From positions 29,152 through 93,151 of the forward strand of contig JALONG010000039.1 in the NCBI GenBank assembly GCA_025455065.1: a DNA stretch of 64,000 nt. Reading direction: 5' to 3'. Both the position numbers and the translations under genes were made by a program. The notes below the pieces were generated by a model. The model worked only from the letters and a program-made list of their open reading frames with translations, was not told the origin of the DNA and searched no databases. Origin of the DNA: Candidatus Kapaibacterium sp. GTDB taxonomy: Bacteria > Bacteroidota > Ignavibacteria > Kapaibacteriales > UBA4661. Of the stretch, positions 9,288-18,768 are shown in pieces. How positions within the stretch are numbered: position 1 is the stretch's first letter; each line of letters opens with the position of its first letter.

Positions 9288-10256
9288 TTACGCCTCGCTT
9301 TTGCGCGGCAAAAGTACCACAAACGTCGAACCTTTCCCAAGTTCGCTTTCCACCCAGAGTTGCCCGTTGTGTAATTCCACCACACGCTTGGCGATTGCCA
9401 AGCCCACGCCGTGCGAGGATTCACCGCCCGTCGGACGGGCAGAGAGGCGTTGGAAAAAACCGAAGAGTTTTTGTTTGTCCTCGTCGCTGAAGCCGGGACC
9501 TTCGTCCTGCACTTCAAAGCGAATGGTCTCCGGCAAAGCAATGACGCGGATTGTAACGGTTGTGTCGTATGGTGAGTATTTAATCGCATTGCTGAGGAAA
9601 TTTTCCAAGACCTGCTGCACCAAAATTTTATCGGCAAAAAGCGTGAAATCATCACCTTCGGCAAGCATTTCGAGGCGTTGCGCTTTTTCGGAAGCACGGG
9701 CGAGATTGTGTTCGATAACCGCCGCCAGCATTTTTTTTGCGTCGCCGTCTTCTTTATTCACCTGCATCCGTCCCATTTCGAGAGCCGAACTCGCCAAGAG
9801 GCTCTCAATCAAGTCAATCATACGCTCGCACGTCTCACGAATACGCGCTCCTGCAACGGGAAACTCTTCGGCGGTGATTTCACCCATTTCGATAAGTTGC
9901 ACTGCCGCAAGCACGGTAGCAAGCGGGCTTTTGAGGTCGTGCGACACAACGCTCAGAAGTTCGGTTTTGCGTTTGTTCGCGTCTTGGGCTTTTTGGAGAT
10001 TTTCTTTCGACTCTGTAAGTGCCTGTTCTAATTGATTTTGTAGCTTAATAAGTTTCGACTGCGTAAAATCGCTCATGCGCGTTAGCTGCGATGATTCTCG
10101 GAGCATAACTTCGTAGCGCTCGGTGAGTGTGCGATATTCCTCGTGTAGGGCGCTTGCCGTCAGGCTTTCGGGGGATTCTGCACTAAGGGCTTTGGCACGA
10201 TGCAAAAGTTCTTCTTCGGCGCGGAAAACAGATTGTGGCTCGCTCATGGTGGACAT
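9288..10256 (-). CDS. Soluble sensor histidine kinase
   Basis: About 322 aa. The track's first codon is TTG; ATG at 10256 (MSTMSEPQS) or 10247 is more likely. There is no membrane segment. The N-terminal 115 residues are a long charged coiled coil (ETYEVMLRES-type heptads up to KDANKRKTE). The HisKA H-box LLSVVSHDLKSPLATV and a full HATPase domain follow: N-box ENFLSNAIKYS, D-box VQDEGPGFS, G2 HGVGLAIAKRVV. It is closely similar in layout to the truncated kinase at the left edge. It should autophosphorylate in the cytoplasm and signal to an unlinked response regulator, since no receiver-domain gene is adjacent. The coiled coil may be a partner-binding or dimer-signalling input region. The stimulus is unknown. 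Confidence 0.9.
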   Translation of the reverse strand: MSTMSEPQSVFRAEEELLHRAKALSAESPESLTASALHEEYRTLTERYEVMLRESSQLTRMSDFTQSKLIKLQNQLEQALTESKENLQKAQDANKRKTELLSVVSHDLKSPLATVLAAVQLIEMGEITAEEFPVAGARIRETCERMIDLIESLLASSALEMGRMQVNKEDGDAKKMLAAVIEHNLARASEKAQRLEMLAEGDDFTLFADKILVQQVLENFLSNAIKYSPYDTTVTIRVIALPETIRFEVQDEGPGFSDEDKQKLFGFFQRLSARPTGGESSHGVGLAIAKRVVELHNGQLWVESELGKGSTFVVLLPRKSEA

Positions 10257-10352
10257 AAAAACATGATAAACATTGGAAGGATAACGGCAGAACAAAGCGT
10301 GAATTTACGCAAGGTTTGGGGGCTTGCAAAGATAAATCGTGCTGACACAAAT

Positions 10353-12257
10353 TCACACAATTCGCCGCGCAGAAATACATTGTTCAAGCCATTCCCGTTT
10401 TTTGAGAAGTTCCGGAACGCTCATCTGCTCTTGCGTTTTGGTAAAGCGGCGAATGGCGGCGGAATGAATTTTGCTGATAACCGTGCGGGAATCACCAATC
10501 ATCGTGCCTTCAAGCGACCTTGCCAGACGTGCCGCCAGCGCCGAACATTCCTGACGCAATGTCCGTTCTCGCTCGGCAATGTTGAGATGCACCGATTCGT
10601 CCTGTGACGGCGTTGTTTGAGAAGATGCCGCATCGCCGGTGCGAAAGAGCAGAGCGCCTTGCAAGGGCTGTTTTTTTGCAGAGCGCTTCACAACAGGCGT
10701 TGGACGCAAATATCCCTCGAAGAGCGTGAGGGCGTGTGTTTCGATAGATTGATGCTCCACATCGGCAAGTTGCCACAGTTCATTTTGCTGCGGTGCTTGG
10801 GTGCGTGAGCGCTTCTCTGCGTCGTTGCGGGGTTTGCGAAGCTGAACGCCGATTTGTTCTTCGTTGGAAATCCACTCCAAAATCTGCACAAGTTCTGCGT
10901 CGTTGGAAGCGTAAATATCGCAGACATTCGCCTCTTCGCTGAAACCCGCATAATACCTCATTCCGCGAAAAATTTGCTGCATCGTTTTTGAGAGCGCCCT
11001 GACCAAATCTGCCTTCACAATCACGCTAATCGGCTTAATATCCGTACCTTCACCAATCATGTCCACCTGCACCATCACATCCAAACGCCCTTCGCGGTAA
11101 TCCTGCAAAAGCCGCATCCGCTCTTCTTCCGGCACGTCTTGACCAATTCTGCCGGAGCGCACTTCGGGGAAATGTGATTGCACATAATCCAGCATCGCTT
11201 CGGCGTGTTTGTTGCTCATGGCGATAATAAGCATTTGATGTTGCCGTGCCGAAGCCTTTGAATCGGATGCACCCAAACGCTCCAATTCACGCCGCTTTTC
11301 GGCAAAACGTTCAAAGGCGGGACGCAAAAGCGCATCCAAATACACTTCGTGAAAACGGAGTTTTTTTCGTGCTAAAAACGCATCCACCTCAGCGCCGGAA
11401 GAGGCTTCTTTACTCAGTTTGTCGAGGGAAAGTTCGACAATTTCGCCCGTGTCGGTGTTCTTCAGTTTCACCGTGTAATCAATGATATGCACCGCCACGC
11501 GCTTCAAGATGCCGCCTTCGGAGTGCGCATCCCGCAACAGCGTCTCGTGGAGCGGTTTGTAGAATTGTACTTGTCTGCCGTCGCCGCCGGTGCGGGTTTC
11601 GGTCGGAACACCGAAAAGTGATTTATTGTCAGACCGCATCGGCGTACCGGAAAGCGCCACACTGCACACGAAGGGGAATTGGTTGATGCTGCCTGCCCAT
11701 GAGCCTTCCTCCGAGAGATGATGCACTTCGTCGAAGACAAACATACACGCCGCACCCGTACAAAAGCGCTTCAATGCTTCTTTTCCGCCTTTACCGCTTG
11801 CGTATTGATACGTGGTAATGATGATGTCGGTATGAAGATTTTTCAAAAACGTCCGCTCGGAATCTGCCACACAAAAGGAAAATGCCGGAGCGCCCAAATT
11901 ACGGAACACGGCAGCAAGGTCGCGGGAATCGGCGTATTGGTCGCGGAGATTGCCGCGTGGCACGAAAACAACGAGTTTTTGCGCAATGTCCAGATGCCGC
12001 GCAATAACGAAGGATGCAAGCGCCGTAATCGTTTTTCCATAGCCCGGGACAAATACGCCCAAATGCGCCATAGAGCCTGTTTTGAAGGCGTGTGCGAGTT
12101 TCTGCAAAAAGGCAACCTGCCCTGCACGAAGGCGGAAGCCCTCTCTGAGCGTTATGCCCGGCAGAACAACGTCGGGAAGCACTGCGGAGTGGTCATTGAG
12201 AAGCCGTGTCGCAGGGGAAGGCTGCGCCAAAACTTCGGAGAAAGGTTGTGGGTTCAT
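10353..12257 (-). CDS. SF2 DEAD/DEAH-type helicase
   Basis: 634-aa superfamily 2 ATPase. Motif I is VPGYGKTITALASF (residues about 88-101), motif II DEVHHL (DExH), motif III SGTPMRS, and the second RecA domain has RIGQDVPEEERMRLL, IGEGTDIKPISVIV and the Arg-finger motif QQIFRGMRYY. The family includes type III/type I restriction-like helicases and stand-alone phage helicases. The C-terminal 90 residues (LRQECSALAARL... KREWLEQ) resemble, from memory, the small tail domain common on phage helicases. No nuclease, methylase or phage gene is adjacent. It is transcribed alone, upstream of the histidine kinase on the same strand. Its substrate, and whether it serves defence, repair or a relic element, cannot be decided. 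Confidence 0.85.
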   Translation of the reverse strand: MNPQPFSEVLAQPSPATRLLNDHSAVLPDVVLPGITLREGFRLRAGQVAFLQKLAHAFKTGSMAHLGVFVPGYGKTITALASFVIARHLDIAQKLVVFVPRGNLRDQYADSRDLAAVFRNLGAPAFSFCVADSERTFLKNLHTDIIITTYQYASGKGGKEALKRFCTGAACMFVFDEVHHLSEEGSWAGSINQFPFVCSVALSGTPMRSDNKSLFGVPTETRTGGDGRQVQFYKPLHETLLRDAHSEGGILKRVAVHIIDYTVKLKNTDTGEIVELSLDKLSKEASSGAEVDAFLARKKLRFHEVYLDALLRPAFERFAEKRRELERLGASDSKASARQHQMLIIAMSNKHAEAMLDYVQSHFPEVRSGRIGQDVPEEERMRLLQDYREGRLDVMVQVDMIGEGTDIKPISVIVKADLVRALSKTMQQIFRGMRYYAGFSEEANVCDIYASNDAELVQILEWISNEEQIGVQLRKPRNDAEKRSRTQAPQQNELWQLADVEHQSIETHALTLFEGYLRPTPVVKRSAKKQPLQGALLFRTGDAASSQTTPSQDESVHLNIAERERTLRQECSALAARLARSLEGTMIGDSRTVISKIHSAAIRRFTKTQEQMSVPELLKKREWLEQCISARRIV

Positions 12258-12471
12258 TTATGCTGCTGCTCGTTATGGAACGGGGAGCAAAGATAGGAAA
12301 AGTTTGGCAAAGGAGAAACGAGGATTTTCCACAAGTTTTGGACGTGGGGCGTGTCCTCTATGGTATGCAGATTGGCATAAATTTGTACGGGGACAATGTG
12401 CCATTTGTGGGCTTCAAACGCGGGCTGTTTTCGTTGGGAAGCAAAAAAAAATGCCAATGTAACGGAAAAAC

Positions 12472-12485
12472 GTGACACGTGTCAC
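12472..12485. promoter_or_regulatory. CRP/FNR-like palindromic operator candidate
   Basis: A perfect 14-bp palindrome, GTGACACGTGTCAC, fits the GTGA-N6-TCAC pattern of CRP/FNR-family sites. It lies 84 bp upstream of the metalloprotease ATG and about 31 bp before a TATTTTTC box. That would place it near -43 of a start site, a class II activator position. Inferred only. Confidence 0.5.
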
Positions 12486-12508
12486 TAGCGGAAAAAAATG
12501 GAATTTTG

Positions 12509-12516
12509 TATTTTTC
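12509..12516 (+). promoter_or_regulatory. Possible -7 box for the metalloprotease gene
   Basis: TATTTTTC resembles the TAnnTTTG -7 element of Bacteroidota, with one mismatch in the last base. It lies 52 bp upstream of the ATG at 12569, in the only sizeable intergenic region before this gene. Confidence 0.35.
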
Positions 12517-12568
12517 CAAACAATCACTTATACCATGCCTTTGTCTCACGATTTTTTGATTCGTTGCC

Positions 12569-15500
12569 ATGAAACGGTCTGTTACCTTTGTTTGCTACAC
12601 AGTAGCACTCCTTTTTTCGTGCCTTTTCGGTACGTTGTCGTTTGCACAAACACGACAGGAACTTCGCTTATTTGTACCCTTGTCTGCCGAGGAAAAAACT
12701 CATTTTGCCGCTAACGCTACATTCAGGAGGTACCAATCTTTGTGCGCTTTAGCGGAGATTGAAGCATCGGCGCTGCGATCGTTAGGGCAGCAAAAACCTG
12801 ATACGGTGTACATGACGATTCCCTTGCCGAATGATTCCGCAGTGCGTGTTTGTCTTATGAGACGCAATCCTTTTTCGTTGGATGCACAGCCGACAATGAC
12901 AGATGCTTCCGGCAACGGTAAGCGTATTGACCAATCACTATTGCCAACGATGTATGCTGGGAAGGTGGTCGGAGACGACGAATCCATCGTCAGTTTGTGC
13001 TGCACATCGGATGAAATATTCGGGCTTCTGACCTTGCGGGGAGCTACCTATAACATCGGGAAGATGCAGAACAATACCAACAACAGCACTAGTGGTGCGG
13101 CGGAGGTGTATGCCGTGAGTGATGACCGTGCTGATGCCCCGCAGCGAGAACAAATGCCGCAATGCGCCGTCACCGAACAAGAGATTATGCAGCACTCTAC
13201 GGAAATTCTTTCGACCTTGCGAGAGTTGGCGAATACGAAAGGTGGAGCGACGTTGCAGAGCGATAGACGCTTGCGTGTGGAAGTTGCCCTTGAAGTAGAT
13301 TTTGCAACGTACCAACAATTTAATAACAGCGTTGAACGTGCCTCAGCGTATGCAACATCACTCATCGCAACGGTGTCGCAGATATTTGAGCGGGATTTGA
13401 ATGTAGAACTGAGCATTTCCTATTTGAATGTATGGACTACGCAGGATCCATTTACGGGGAATAGTACGAGTACTGTACTAAATAGATTCAAATCTTATTG
13501 GCGGAGCAATCGGGTGAATATTCGGCGGACTGTAGCGCATTTACTCTCAAGTCGTTCACTCGGTGGTGGACGAGCCGGACTAAATACATTCTGTGACAAA
13601 GATGATGGTTACGGCGTGTCCGGCAGTCTGAGAAATCTAAGCAGTATTGTATCTTTACCAACCTACTCTTATGAAGTAAAAATTCTAGCCCATGAGTTAG
13701 GTCATAATTTTGGTTCGCCGCACACACACAGTTGTTTGTGGCCAGGTGGTGCAATTGATAGCTGCGCTCAAGCTGAGGAGGGTAACTGTTTTACCAATTC
13801 ACGACCGCGTATTGGAACAATTATGAGTTATTGTGATTCGAGAGGAGGAAGTGTCGAAATGAGACTCCATCCATTGTGTAGTCGTTTGATGCGTGGTATG
13901 GCAGAGAAAGCAGCGTGTGTTGGTAATGAAAATTTGCCCACGATATACACATTAAGCGGTACAATAAGGCTTGAAGATGGGCTTCCTGCTGCCAATATTG
14001 AATTTACACTATATTCAGATAACGTTGGTGAAACAAGAACACTTCTTAGAACATTTCGTACAAACGCACAAGGGCAATACACTGTTGATAGATTGGCAAC
14101 GGGACAATATAAAATTCAACCACCGTCATCATTTGTTTTTTTGCCAATGAGTGAAGAATCACCTGCATCGTTGATTATTGCGGGTAGCAATGTTCTTCAT
14201 GACATTACAATAGCACGAGCCTATGTGGTATCAATTCGTAATACGAATTCTTCTTCACATTGGATACAAATCATGGGCAATCGTATTGGAAGAACGATTT
14301 CTCAAGCTATTTATGATGGTAGTGGCAGTGTAAATCTACCCAATGGCAATTACTCTATTATTCCGACAACATCAAATGGGGTCATTTTTACACCTCCTAT
14401 CCAGCGTGTAACTGTCAATGGTGCTAATGTGGTTATACCAGCGTTTGTTGCTACTTCTGCTCCACAACGCTTTGCAATTACAGGGAAGGTAAAGGACAGT
14501 AATAATAATGGGCTTGAAGGCATAACAATTACCGTTAAAGGAGCTACAAGTCAATTTACAACAAGAAGTGATGCCAATGGTGCTTACATAGTGAATAATC
14601 TACCGATTGGACGATATGAAGTTCGTGCGGCAATAGATCAATATGATTTTTCCCCTTCGTACTGGACGTATGATATTGATGATACAGATGGATGGAATGG
14701 AGATTTTCAAGCGGCTCCGACTGTATCAGTACAAACAGCCCCTTCCCAACTCACATTCCCTCCGCTTCAGTCGGGACTGGATGCTTTTTTGCCTATCCAA
14801 TTTACCAATCCTGCTAATGCTTCGGGTGCTATTCGGGTGGAGGTAACGGTACAGCCTACCAATGGTACTCCTCGCCACGTTATTTCTGTGAATGGTACAG
14901 CTGCCAGTTTTACCTTGCAACCCGGACAAACCAACACCTTACAAGTACGATTTGCACCAAATGCTGCGGCGCAGTTTACCGCAAACATTATCGTTACCGA
15001 TAGAACCACGGGTCGGCAATTAGCCGTTATTCCCGTGTCTGGAACGGGGCTACTCAACATTCTGCCACTTGGTACACCTGTCCTGATTGCGCCTGCTAAT
15101 GGAAGCACTGCGACCAATCGTAGTCTCACGTTTGCATGGCAAGCTGTTCCCAATGCAACCTCCTATCGGTTTACGATTGCAACGGCAAGAAGCACAGCGA
15201 CGAATGTTCCTAATCTCTGGTCGTTAGATACGATTGTCTCCGGTACAACATTGTTCTTGACATTGCCCGACAGAACGCCCTTTTATTGGCGTGTCCAAGC
15301 CCGAAACGCAACAATGCAAGGGACTTTTTCCGATGAATTTACGTTGAACATCCGCCGTGATACTGTTCCTACCATGCCGACATTGATAACAATAACGAAT
15401 GTCAATCTTCAATCAGCACAAGGCGCATGGCAGCTAGACCGCATTACACCACGCGACAGCGGTTTTGTACATGGTACCAATTTGTATTTGCATAGAGCGA

Positions 15501-16273
15501 AAGCAACGGCGTTACGGCTACCGGCAGGACAAACGCAGGGACAAATTTCTCAAATTGCCGTGTGGTTTGCGTACAAGCGTCCCGGCTTAACGAATCAAAC
15601 CTATCGCATCGAATTGTATTCCGGTACGGCGCAAAGCGGTCCGCAGCGGCTTTTAGCGGCACAGGACTACATTCTTGCCGGAGTTGCTTCGGGGAATATT
15701 GATATGGTGAATATCACCTTGCCCGTCATCCCGACATTACATACCTTTTCGCCTCCTGTCAGTGTCGGAGAATCCTTTTTTGTGGGGGTTAATTTTGGAC
15801 AATACGGTGTTGCTGCTATCAGTGATGCTGCTATTGCGGCGGGGAATCTTGTCGGGCGACGGGTGGCGGAAGATTGGGAAATGGCGGTGGATGGGCGTTG
15901 GGTGAATATGTCCGATGCGTGGTTTCCCCCGACTTCTCCGAATGGTTGGAATATGTGGATAGCCGCAGGGCTATTGCCAACAGCAACATCGGTCAGCACT
16001 GCACAAGATAACACGAATTATCGCCTTACGAACTTTCCCAATCCTTGTAGCGATGCAACAAGCATTCAATACACCCTCACCACACCTGCGGAAGTGCAGT
16101 TAGAAATACTCTCGCTCTTGGGTACACAAGTAATGAGCCTTGTTCAGGAGCGGCAAAGTGCAGGAAATTATGTGGTTCCCGTGGATGTGCGCCATCTACC
16201 GAGCGGACAGTATTACTATCGTTTGCGTGTCGGTGCGGAGCAGATTGTACGGACATTGCAGGTGGTGAGGTAA
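12569..16273 (+). CDS. Secreted M12B-like zinc metalloprotease, T9SS cargo
   Basis: 1234-aa exported protein. A signal peptide (to about residue 27, LSFAQ) is followed by a propeptide-like region. A reprolysin/adamalysin-type catalytic domain carries the zinc motif HELGHNFGSPH (His about 375) and a Met-turn IMSYCD (about 420), with several cysteines (CLWPGG, CAQAEEGNC) probably in disulfides. Two carboxypeptidase-regulatory-like beta-sandwich modules (about 455-545 and 645-720), an ASH/immunoglobulin-like module (about 735-830), a fibronectin-like segment and a C-terminal Por sorting domain (NFPNPCSDATSIQYTL ... GQYYYRLRV) follow. It should digest proteins outside the cell or at the surface. 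A CRP-like palindrome lies upstream. The following CUB/BNR gene is 81 bp downstream and may be co-transcribed. Confidence 0.93.
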   Translation: MKRSVTFVCYTVALLFSCLFGTLSFAQTRQELRLFVPLSAEEKTHFAANATFRRYQSLCALAEIEASALRSLGQQKPDTVYMTIPLPNDSAVRVCLMRRNPFSLDAQPTMTDASGNGKRIDQSLLPTMYAGKVVGDDESIVSLCCTSDEIFGLLTLRGATYNIGKMQNNTNNSTSGAAEVYAVSDDRADAPQREQMPQCAVTEQEIMQHSTEILSTLRELANTKGGATLQSDRRLRVEVALEVDFATYQQFNNSVERASAYATSLIATVSQIFERDLNVELSISYLNVWTTQDPFTGNSTSTVLNRFKSYWRSNRVNIRRTVAHLLSSRSLGGGRAGLNTFCDKDDGYGVSGSLRNLSSIVSLPTYSYEVKILAHELGHNFGSPHTHSCLWPGGAIDSCAQAEEGNCFTNSRPRIGTIMSYCDSRGGSVEMRLHPLCSRLMRGMAEKAACVGNENLPTIYTLSGTIRLEDGLPAANIEFTLYSDNVGETRTLLRTFRTNAQGQYTVDRLATGQYKIQPPSSFVFLPMSEESPASLIIAGSNVLHDITIARAYVVSIRNTNSSSHWIQIMGNRIGRTISQAIYDGSGSVNLPNGNYSIIPTTSNGVIFTPPIQRVTVNGANVVIPAFVATSAPQRFAITGKVKDSNNNGLEGITITVKGATSQFTTRSDANGAYIVNNLPIGRYEVRAAIDQYDFSPSYWTYDIDDTDGWNGDFQAAPTVSVQTAPSQLTFPPLQSGLDAFLPIQFTNPANASGAIRVEVTVQPTNGTPRHVISVNGTAASFTLQPGQTNTLQVRFAPNAAAQFTANIIVTDRTTGRQLAVIPVSGTGLLNILPLGTPVLIAPANGSTATNRSLTFAWQAVPNATSYRFTIATARSTATNVPNLWSLDTIVSGTTLFLTLPDRTPFYWRVQARNATMQGTFSDEFTLNIRRDTVPTMPTLITITNVNLQSAQGAWQLDRITPRDSGFVHGTNLYLHRAKATALRLPAGQTQGQISQIAVWFAYKRPGLTNQTYRIELYSGTAQSGPQRLLAAQDYILAGVASGNIDMVNITLPVIPTLHTFSPPVSVGESFFVGVNFGQYGVAAISDAAIAAGNLVGRRVAEDWEMAVDGRWVNMSDAWFPPTSPNGWNMWIAAGLLPTATSVSTAQDNTNYRLTNFPNPCSDATSIQYTLTTPAEVQLEILSLLGTQVMSLVQERQSAGNYVVPVDVRHLPSGQYYYRLRVGAEQIVRTLQVVR

Positions 16274-16354
16274 GGGAATGTAGGTAATTCAGTAACAGGC
16301 GCTCATATTTTTGCTACCACAAATTTCAATTTCATTATCGTTTCTTTTACAGCT

Positions 16355-17920
16355 ATGAAAACATGTATTCTGCTCTTCTGTTGTTTGCTTTCTTGGAGTA
16401 ATTATCTTTACTGCCAAACGTGTACCGGAACACAAGTGCTGACAGCTAATTCCGGAAGTTTTAGCGATAGGTCAAGTGGTGATGTCTATGGTGATAATCT
16501 TGATTGTCATTGGCTCATTCAGCCTACTAACGGACGACGGGTTACACTGACGTTTTCCCGTTTTAACACTGAACAAAATGTGGATTTTGTCACGGTATAT
16601 GATGGTCCAACAATTAATGACAGAGTACTTGGACGATTTACTGGCACAACAGTGCCTAATTATGTTACCGGAAGTGGTGGTAGTTTGTTGGTGCGATTTA
16701 CCACCGATCCATTTGTTGGGTCTTCGGGTTGGGCAGTAAATTATATTACTGAGCCAGAATCAACTATTAATCCTAGTCAAATTAGATGGCAGTTTGTCAA
16801 TATATTGGGTAACAGGCGTATAGATTGTTTTGCTTCGCAAGAAAATATCTTATTTGTTGGTACCAGTAGTGGCATCTTTCGTAGCCCTGACAATGGAAGT
16901 ACATGGGCTCTTGCAAATTCAAGTCTGGTACCAAATGTCGGCGGATTAGCAGCAAATAACACTCATGTGTTTGCGCTGGTTGGACAAGAATTGTTTTCAA
17001 GCAATAATTTGGGTAACTCTTGGACGAAAACAGCGATGACAACTGCCACTCTAGTTTTGTCTTTTCAAAACGCAATCTATGTCTTGAGCAATGGTAATAT
17101 TTTGCGAAGCGGTGATAACGGTAACACATGGCAAAATCTTTCTATGCAGTCAATGGTTCGCAATGTGAATAACCTGATTATCAATGACGGTAGATTTTTT
17201 GCATTCGCCTCGGGAGGTGTATTTTTAAGTCGTGATATGGGCAGTAGCTGGCAGTTGATTTCTACTTCATACGGCGGCAGAGCCGTTGTTTTAGGAAATG
17301 ATATTTTTGCACTTCGTATTCAATCGTTAAGCGGCTCATCGGGTTTTGTAAATAGATGTAACGAAATCTCCAATCTAATGGTAAATCGAAATTTATCAAC
17401 AACATGGGTAAATCTAGTTGAGCCGAATAATAATCCTATTTCGTTATTTGCATTCGGAACAAGCAATATTCTAGTTGGTGGTTGTCAAAGAGGGACTGCA
17501 TTTTCTAATAATAGCGGTTTGACTTGGTCTTTATTAAGTAATTCACCCGGTGATGCGAGCGCTTTCTTTTTGCATAATCAGACCATCTATGCCGCAACGC
17601 CAGTTGGACTCCTCCGTGCCCCTTTAACTGTTACAAGCAGCGTGCAAGAAAAAAGCGAGCAACAATACGACTTACAAGTATATCCCAATCCGGTAGAAGA
17701 ATCGGCAACATTATCGTACACCATACCTCGCAGCAGTCATGTGAAAATTGATATTGTCAATTCTTTAGGACAATCTGTAACAAATGTCCATAATTCGGAA
17801 CTGCCAGCAGGCAACCACACTTTACAGCTCAAGATGGATAGCTTCGTCAGTGGTACATATTTCATTCGGATATTCACCAATGGTTTTTCCGCGACAAAAT
17901 CAATCAGAGTCTTTCGTTAG
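16355..17920 (+). CDS. Secreted CUB-domain/BNR-repeat protein, T9SS cargo
   Basis: 521-aa exported protein with a signal peptide ending LYCQ. Residues about 22-130 form a CUB domain (CTGTQVLTANSGSFSDRS; DCHWLIQP; VDFVTVYDGP; SGGSLLVRF) with two conserved cysteines. Residues 140-430 contain BNR/Asp-box-like repeats (SPDNGSTWAL, SGDNGNTWQN, SRDMGSSWQL, SNNSGLTWSL) expected to form a beta-propeller. The last 75 residues are a type A sorting domain (YPNPVEESATLSYTI ... GTYFIRIF). CUB domains in T9SS cargo usually bind protein or carbohydrate outside the cell. The gene follows the metalloprotease on the same strand, so a joint extracellular role is plausible but inferred. Confidence 0.9.
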   Translation: MKTCILLFCCLLSWSNYLYCQTCTGTQVLTANSGSFSDRSSGDVYGDNLDCHWLIQPTNGRRVTLTFSRFNTEQNVDFVTVYDGPTINDRVLGRFTGTTVPNYVTGSGGSLLVRFTTDPFVGSSGWAVNYITEPESTINPSQIRWQFVNILGNRRIDCFASQENILFVGTSSGIFRSPDNGSTWALANSSLVPNVGGLAANNTHVFALVGQELFSSNNLGNSWTKTAMTTATLVLSFQNAIYVLSNGNILRSGDNGNTWQNLSMQSMVRNVNNLIINDGRFFAFASGGVFLSRDMGSSWQLISTSYGGRAVVLGNDIFALRIQSLSGSSGFVNRCNEISNLMVNRNLSTTWVNLVEPNNNPISLFAFGTSNILVGGCQRGTAFSNNSGLTWSLLSNSPGDASAFFLHNQTIYAATPVGLLRAPLTVTSSVQEKSEQQYDLQVYPNPVEESATLSYTIPRSSHVKIDIVNSLGQSVTNVHNSELPAGNHTLQLKMDSFVSGTYFIRIFTNGFSATKSIRVFR

Positions 17921-17968
17921 CCTTTTTTACATTTGAATTTTATTGGTCTCAAACGCTAGTCAAAACTA

Positions 17969-18152
17969 TGGGCTTTAGCCCAAGACTTTAGTTCCTACAA
18001 ACGTTCCAGAAGGTCGTAAATATCGGTGTGTAATTTGATGTTTGTAGATAGCGAAGTCGCTAAACAAAGCGAGGTATGCCAATATTGTTCACGATAAGGC
18101 AACCAAAAAGGACTTTCAGTCCTCTTCAAACCTCTGCACTTTCAGTGCAGAG
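17969..18152. repeat. Cluster of three small hairpins with related cores
   Basis: This 322-bp gene-free gap holds three perfect hairpins: TGGGCT-TT-AGCCCA (17969-17982), AGGACT-TTC-AGTCCT (18109-18123) and CTCTGCACT-TTC-AGTGCAGAG (18132-18152). The last two share the core ACTTTCAGT. I see no T-run, so they are more like an intergenic repeat unit than terminators. No gene is supported here. Confidence 0.7.
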
Positions 18153-18242
18153 TGGTTCAGTTATGGTTCTTTGGTATGATGGGGATTCAGGCATATAGTT
18201 TTCGTTCTTGGACGGGAGCGGAAATTTTTGTGTATTTGTAGC

Positions 18243-18761
18243 ATGAAACATCTCAGCGTCCATATTGATCGCTTAACTAATTCCCTGCGCAATGCCATTA
18301 CAGGTGATGTGTTTACGACAGAATTATACAAAATCACCGCGAAAGATAAGCCTTTGTTGCGGAAAGATTGGGTTTTTGATTGGGTAAAAGAAATGAACAA
18401 TACTGAGGCTGAGGTGTGGAAATTGGTTATCGTCAATAATCCAAGTGTGATACAAGGTTTGATAAGTATTTCCGATAGAGACGACCATATTTTTGTCAAT
18501 TTGGTAGAAAATGCTTCCTACAATATCGGCAAAAACAAGGTGTACGAAGGTGTTGGTGCAAACTTATTTGCTTTTGCCTGTCAGCGTTCTTTTGCAAACG
18601 GCTATGACGGAGTTGTTTCGTTCATCGCTAAAAGTACGCTTATTGCTCATTATTCCGCAATGCTGGGTGCGAAACGACTGGGTTCATCACTCCGCATGGT
18701 TATAGATACGCCACAAGCCCGAAGCCTCTGTGAGCGCTATTTTCCTTCATCTCAACAATAA
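18243..18761 (+). CDS. GNAT-like protein, possible toxin of a TA pair
   Basis: 172 aa from the ATG at 18243; the track's TTG start adds five residues without support. The C-terminal half has a GNAT-type acetyl-CoA-binding layout: VYEGVGANLFAFACQRSF corresponds to the Q/RxxGxG/A loop and helix alpha-3, GVVSFIAKS to beta-5, and LIAHYSAMLGAKRLG to the terminal helix. The N-terminal half is divergent. Some stand-alone GNAT proteins paired with small acidic genes act as toxins acetylating aminoacyl-tRNA. This gene is followed after 7 bp by a 64-aa charged gene and sits in a TA-rich island, so a TA role is inferred and not shown. A TGTATTTG box ends only 4 nt before the ATG, which could mean a leaderless transcript. 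Confidence 0.7.
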   Translation: MKHLSVHIDRLTNSLRNAITGDVFTTELYKITAKDKPLLRKDWVFDWVKEMNNTEAEVWKLVIVNNPSVIQGLISISDRDDHIFVNLVENASYNIGKNKVYEGVGANLFAFACQRSFANGYDGVVSFIAKSTLIAHYSAMLGAKRLGSSLRMVIDTPQARSLCERYFPSSQQ

Positions 18762-18768
18762 CAAGACC

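Noticed and set aside
18228-18242. TTG start of the GNAT-like gene given in the track
   Set aside because: The ATG at 18243 gives a natural N-terminus; the TTG overlaps the possible promoter box.
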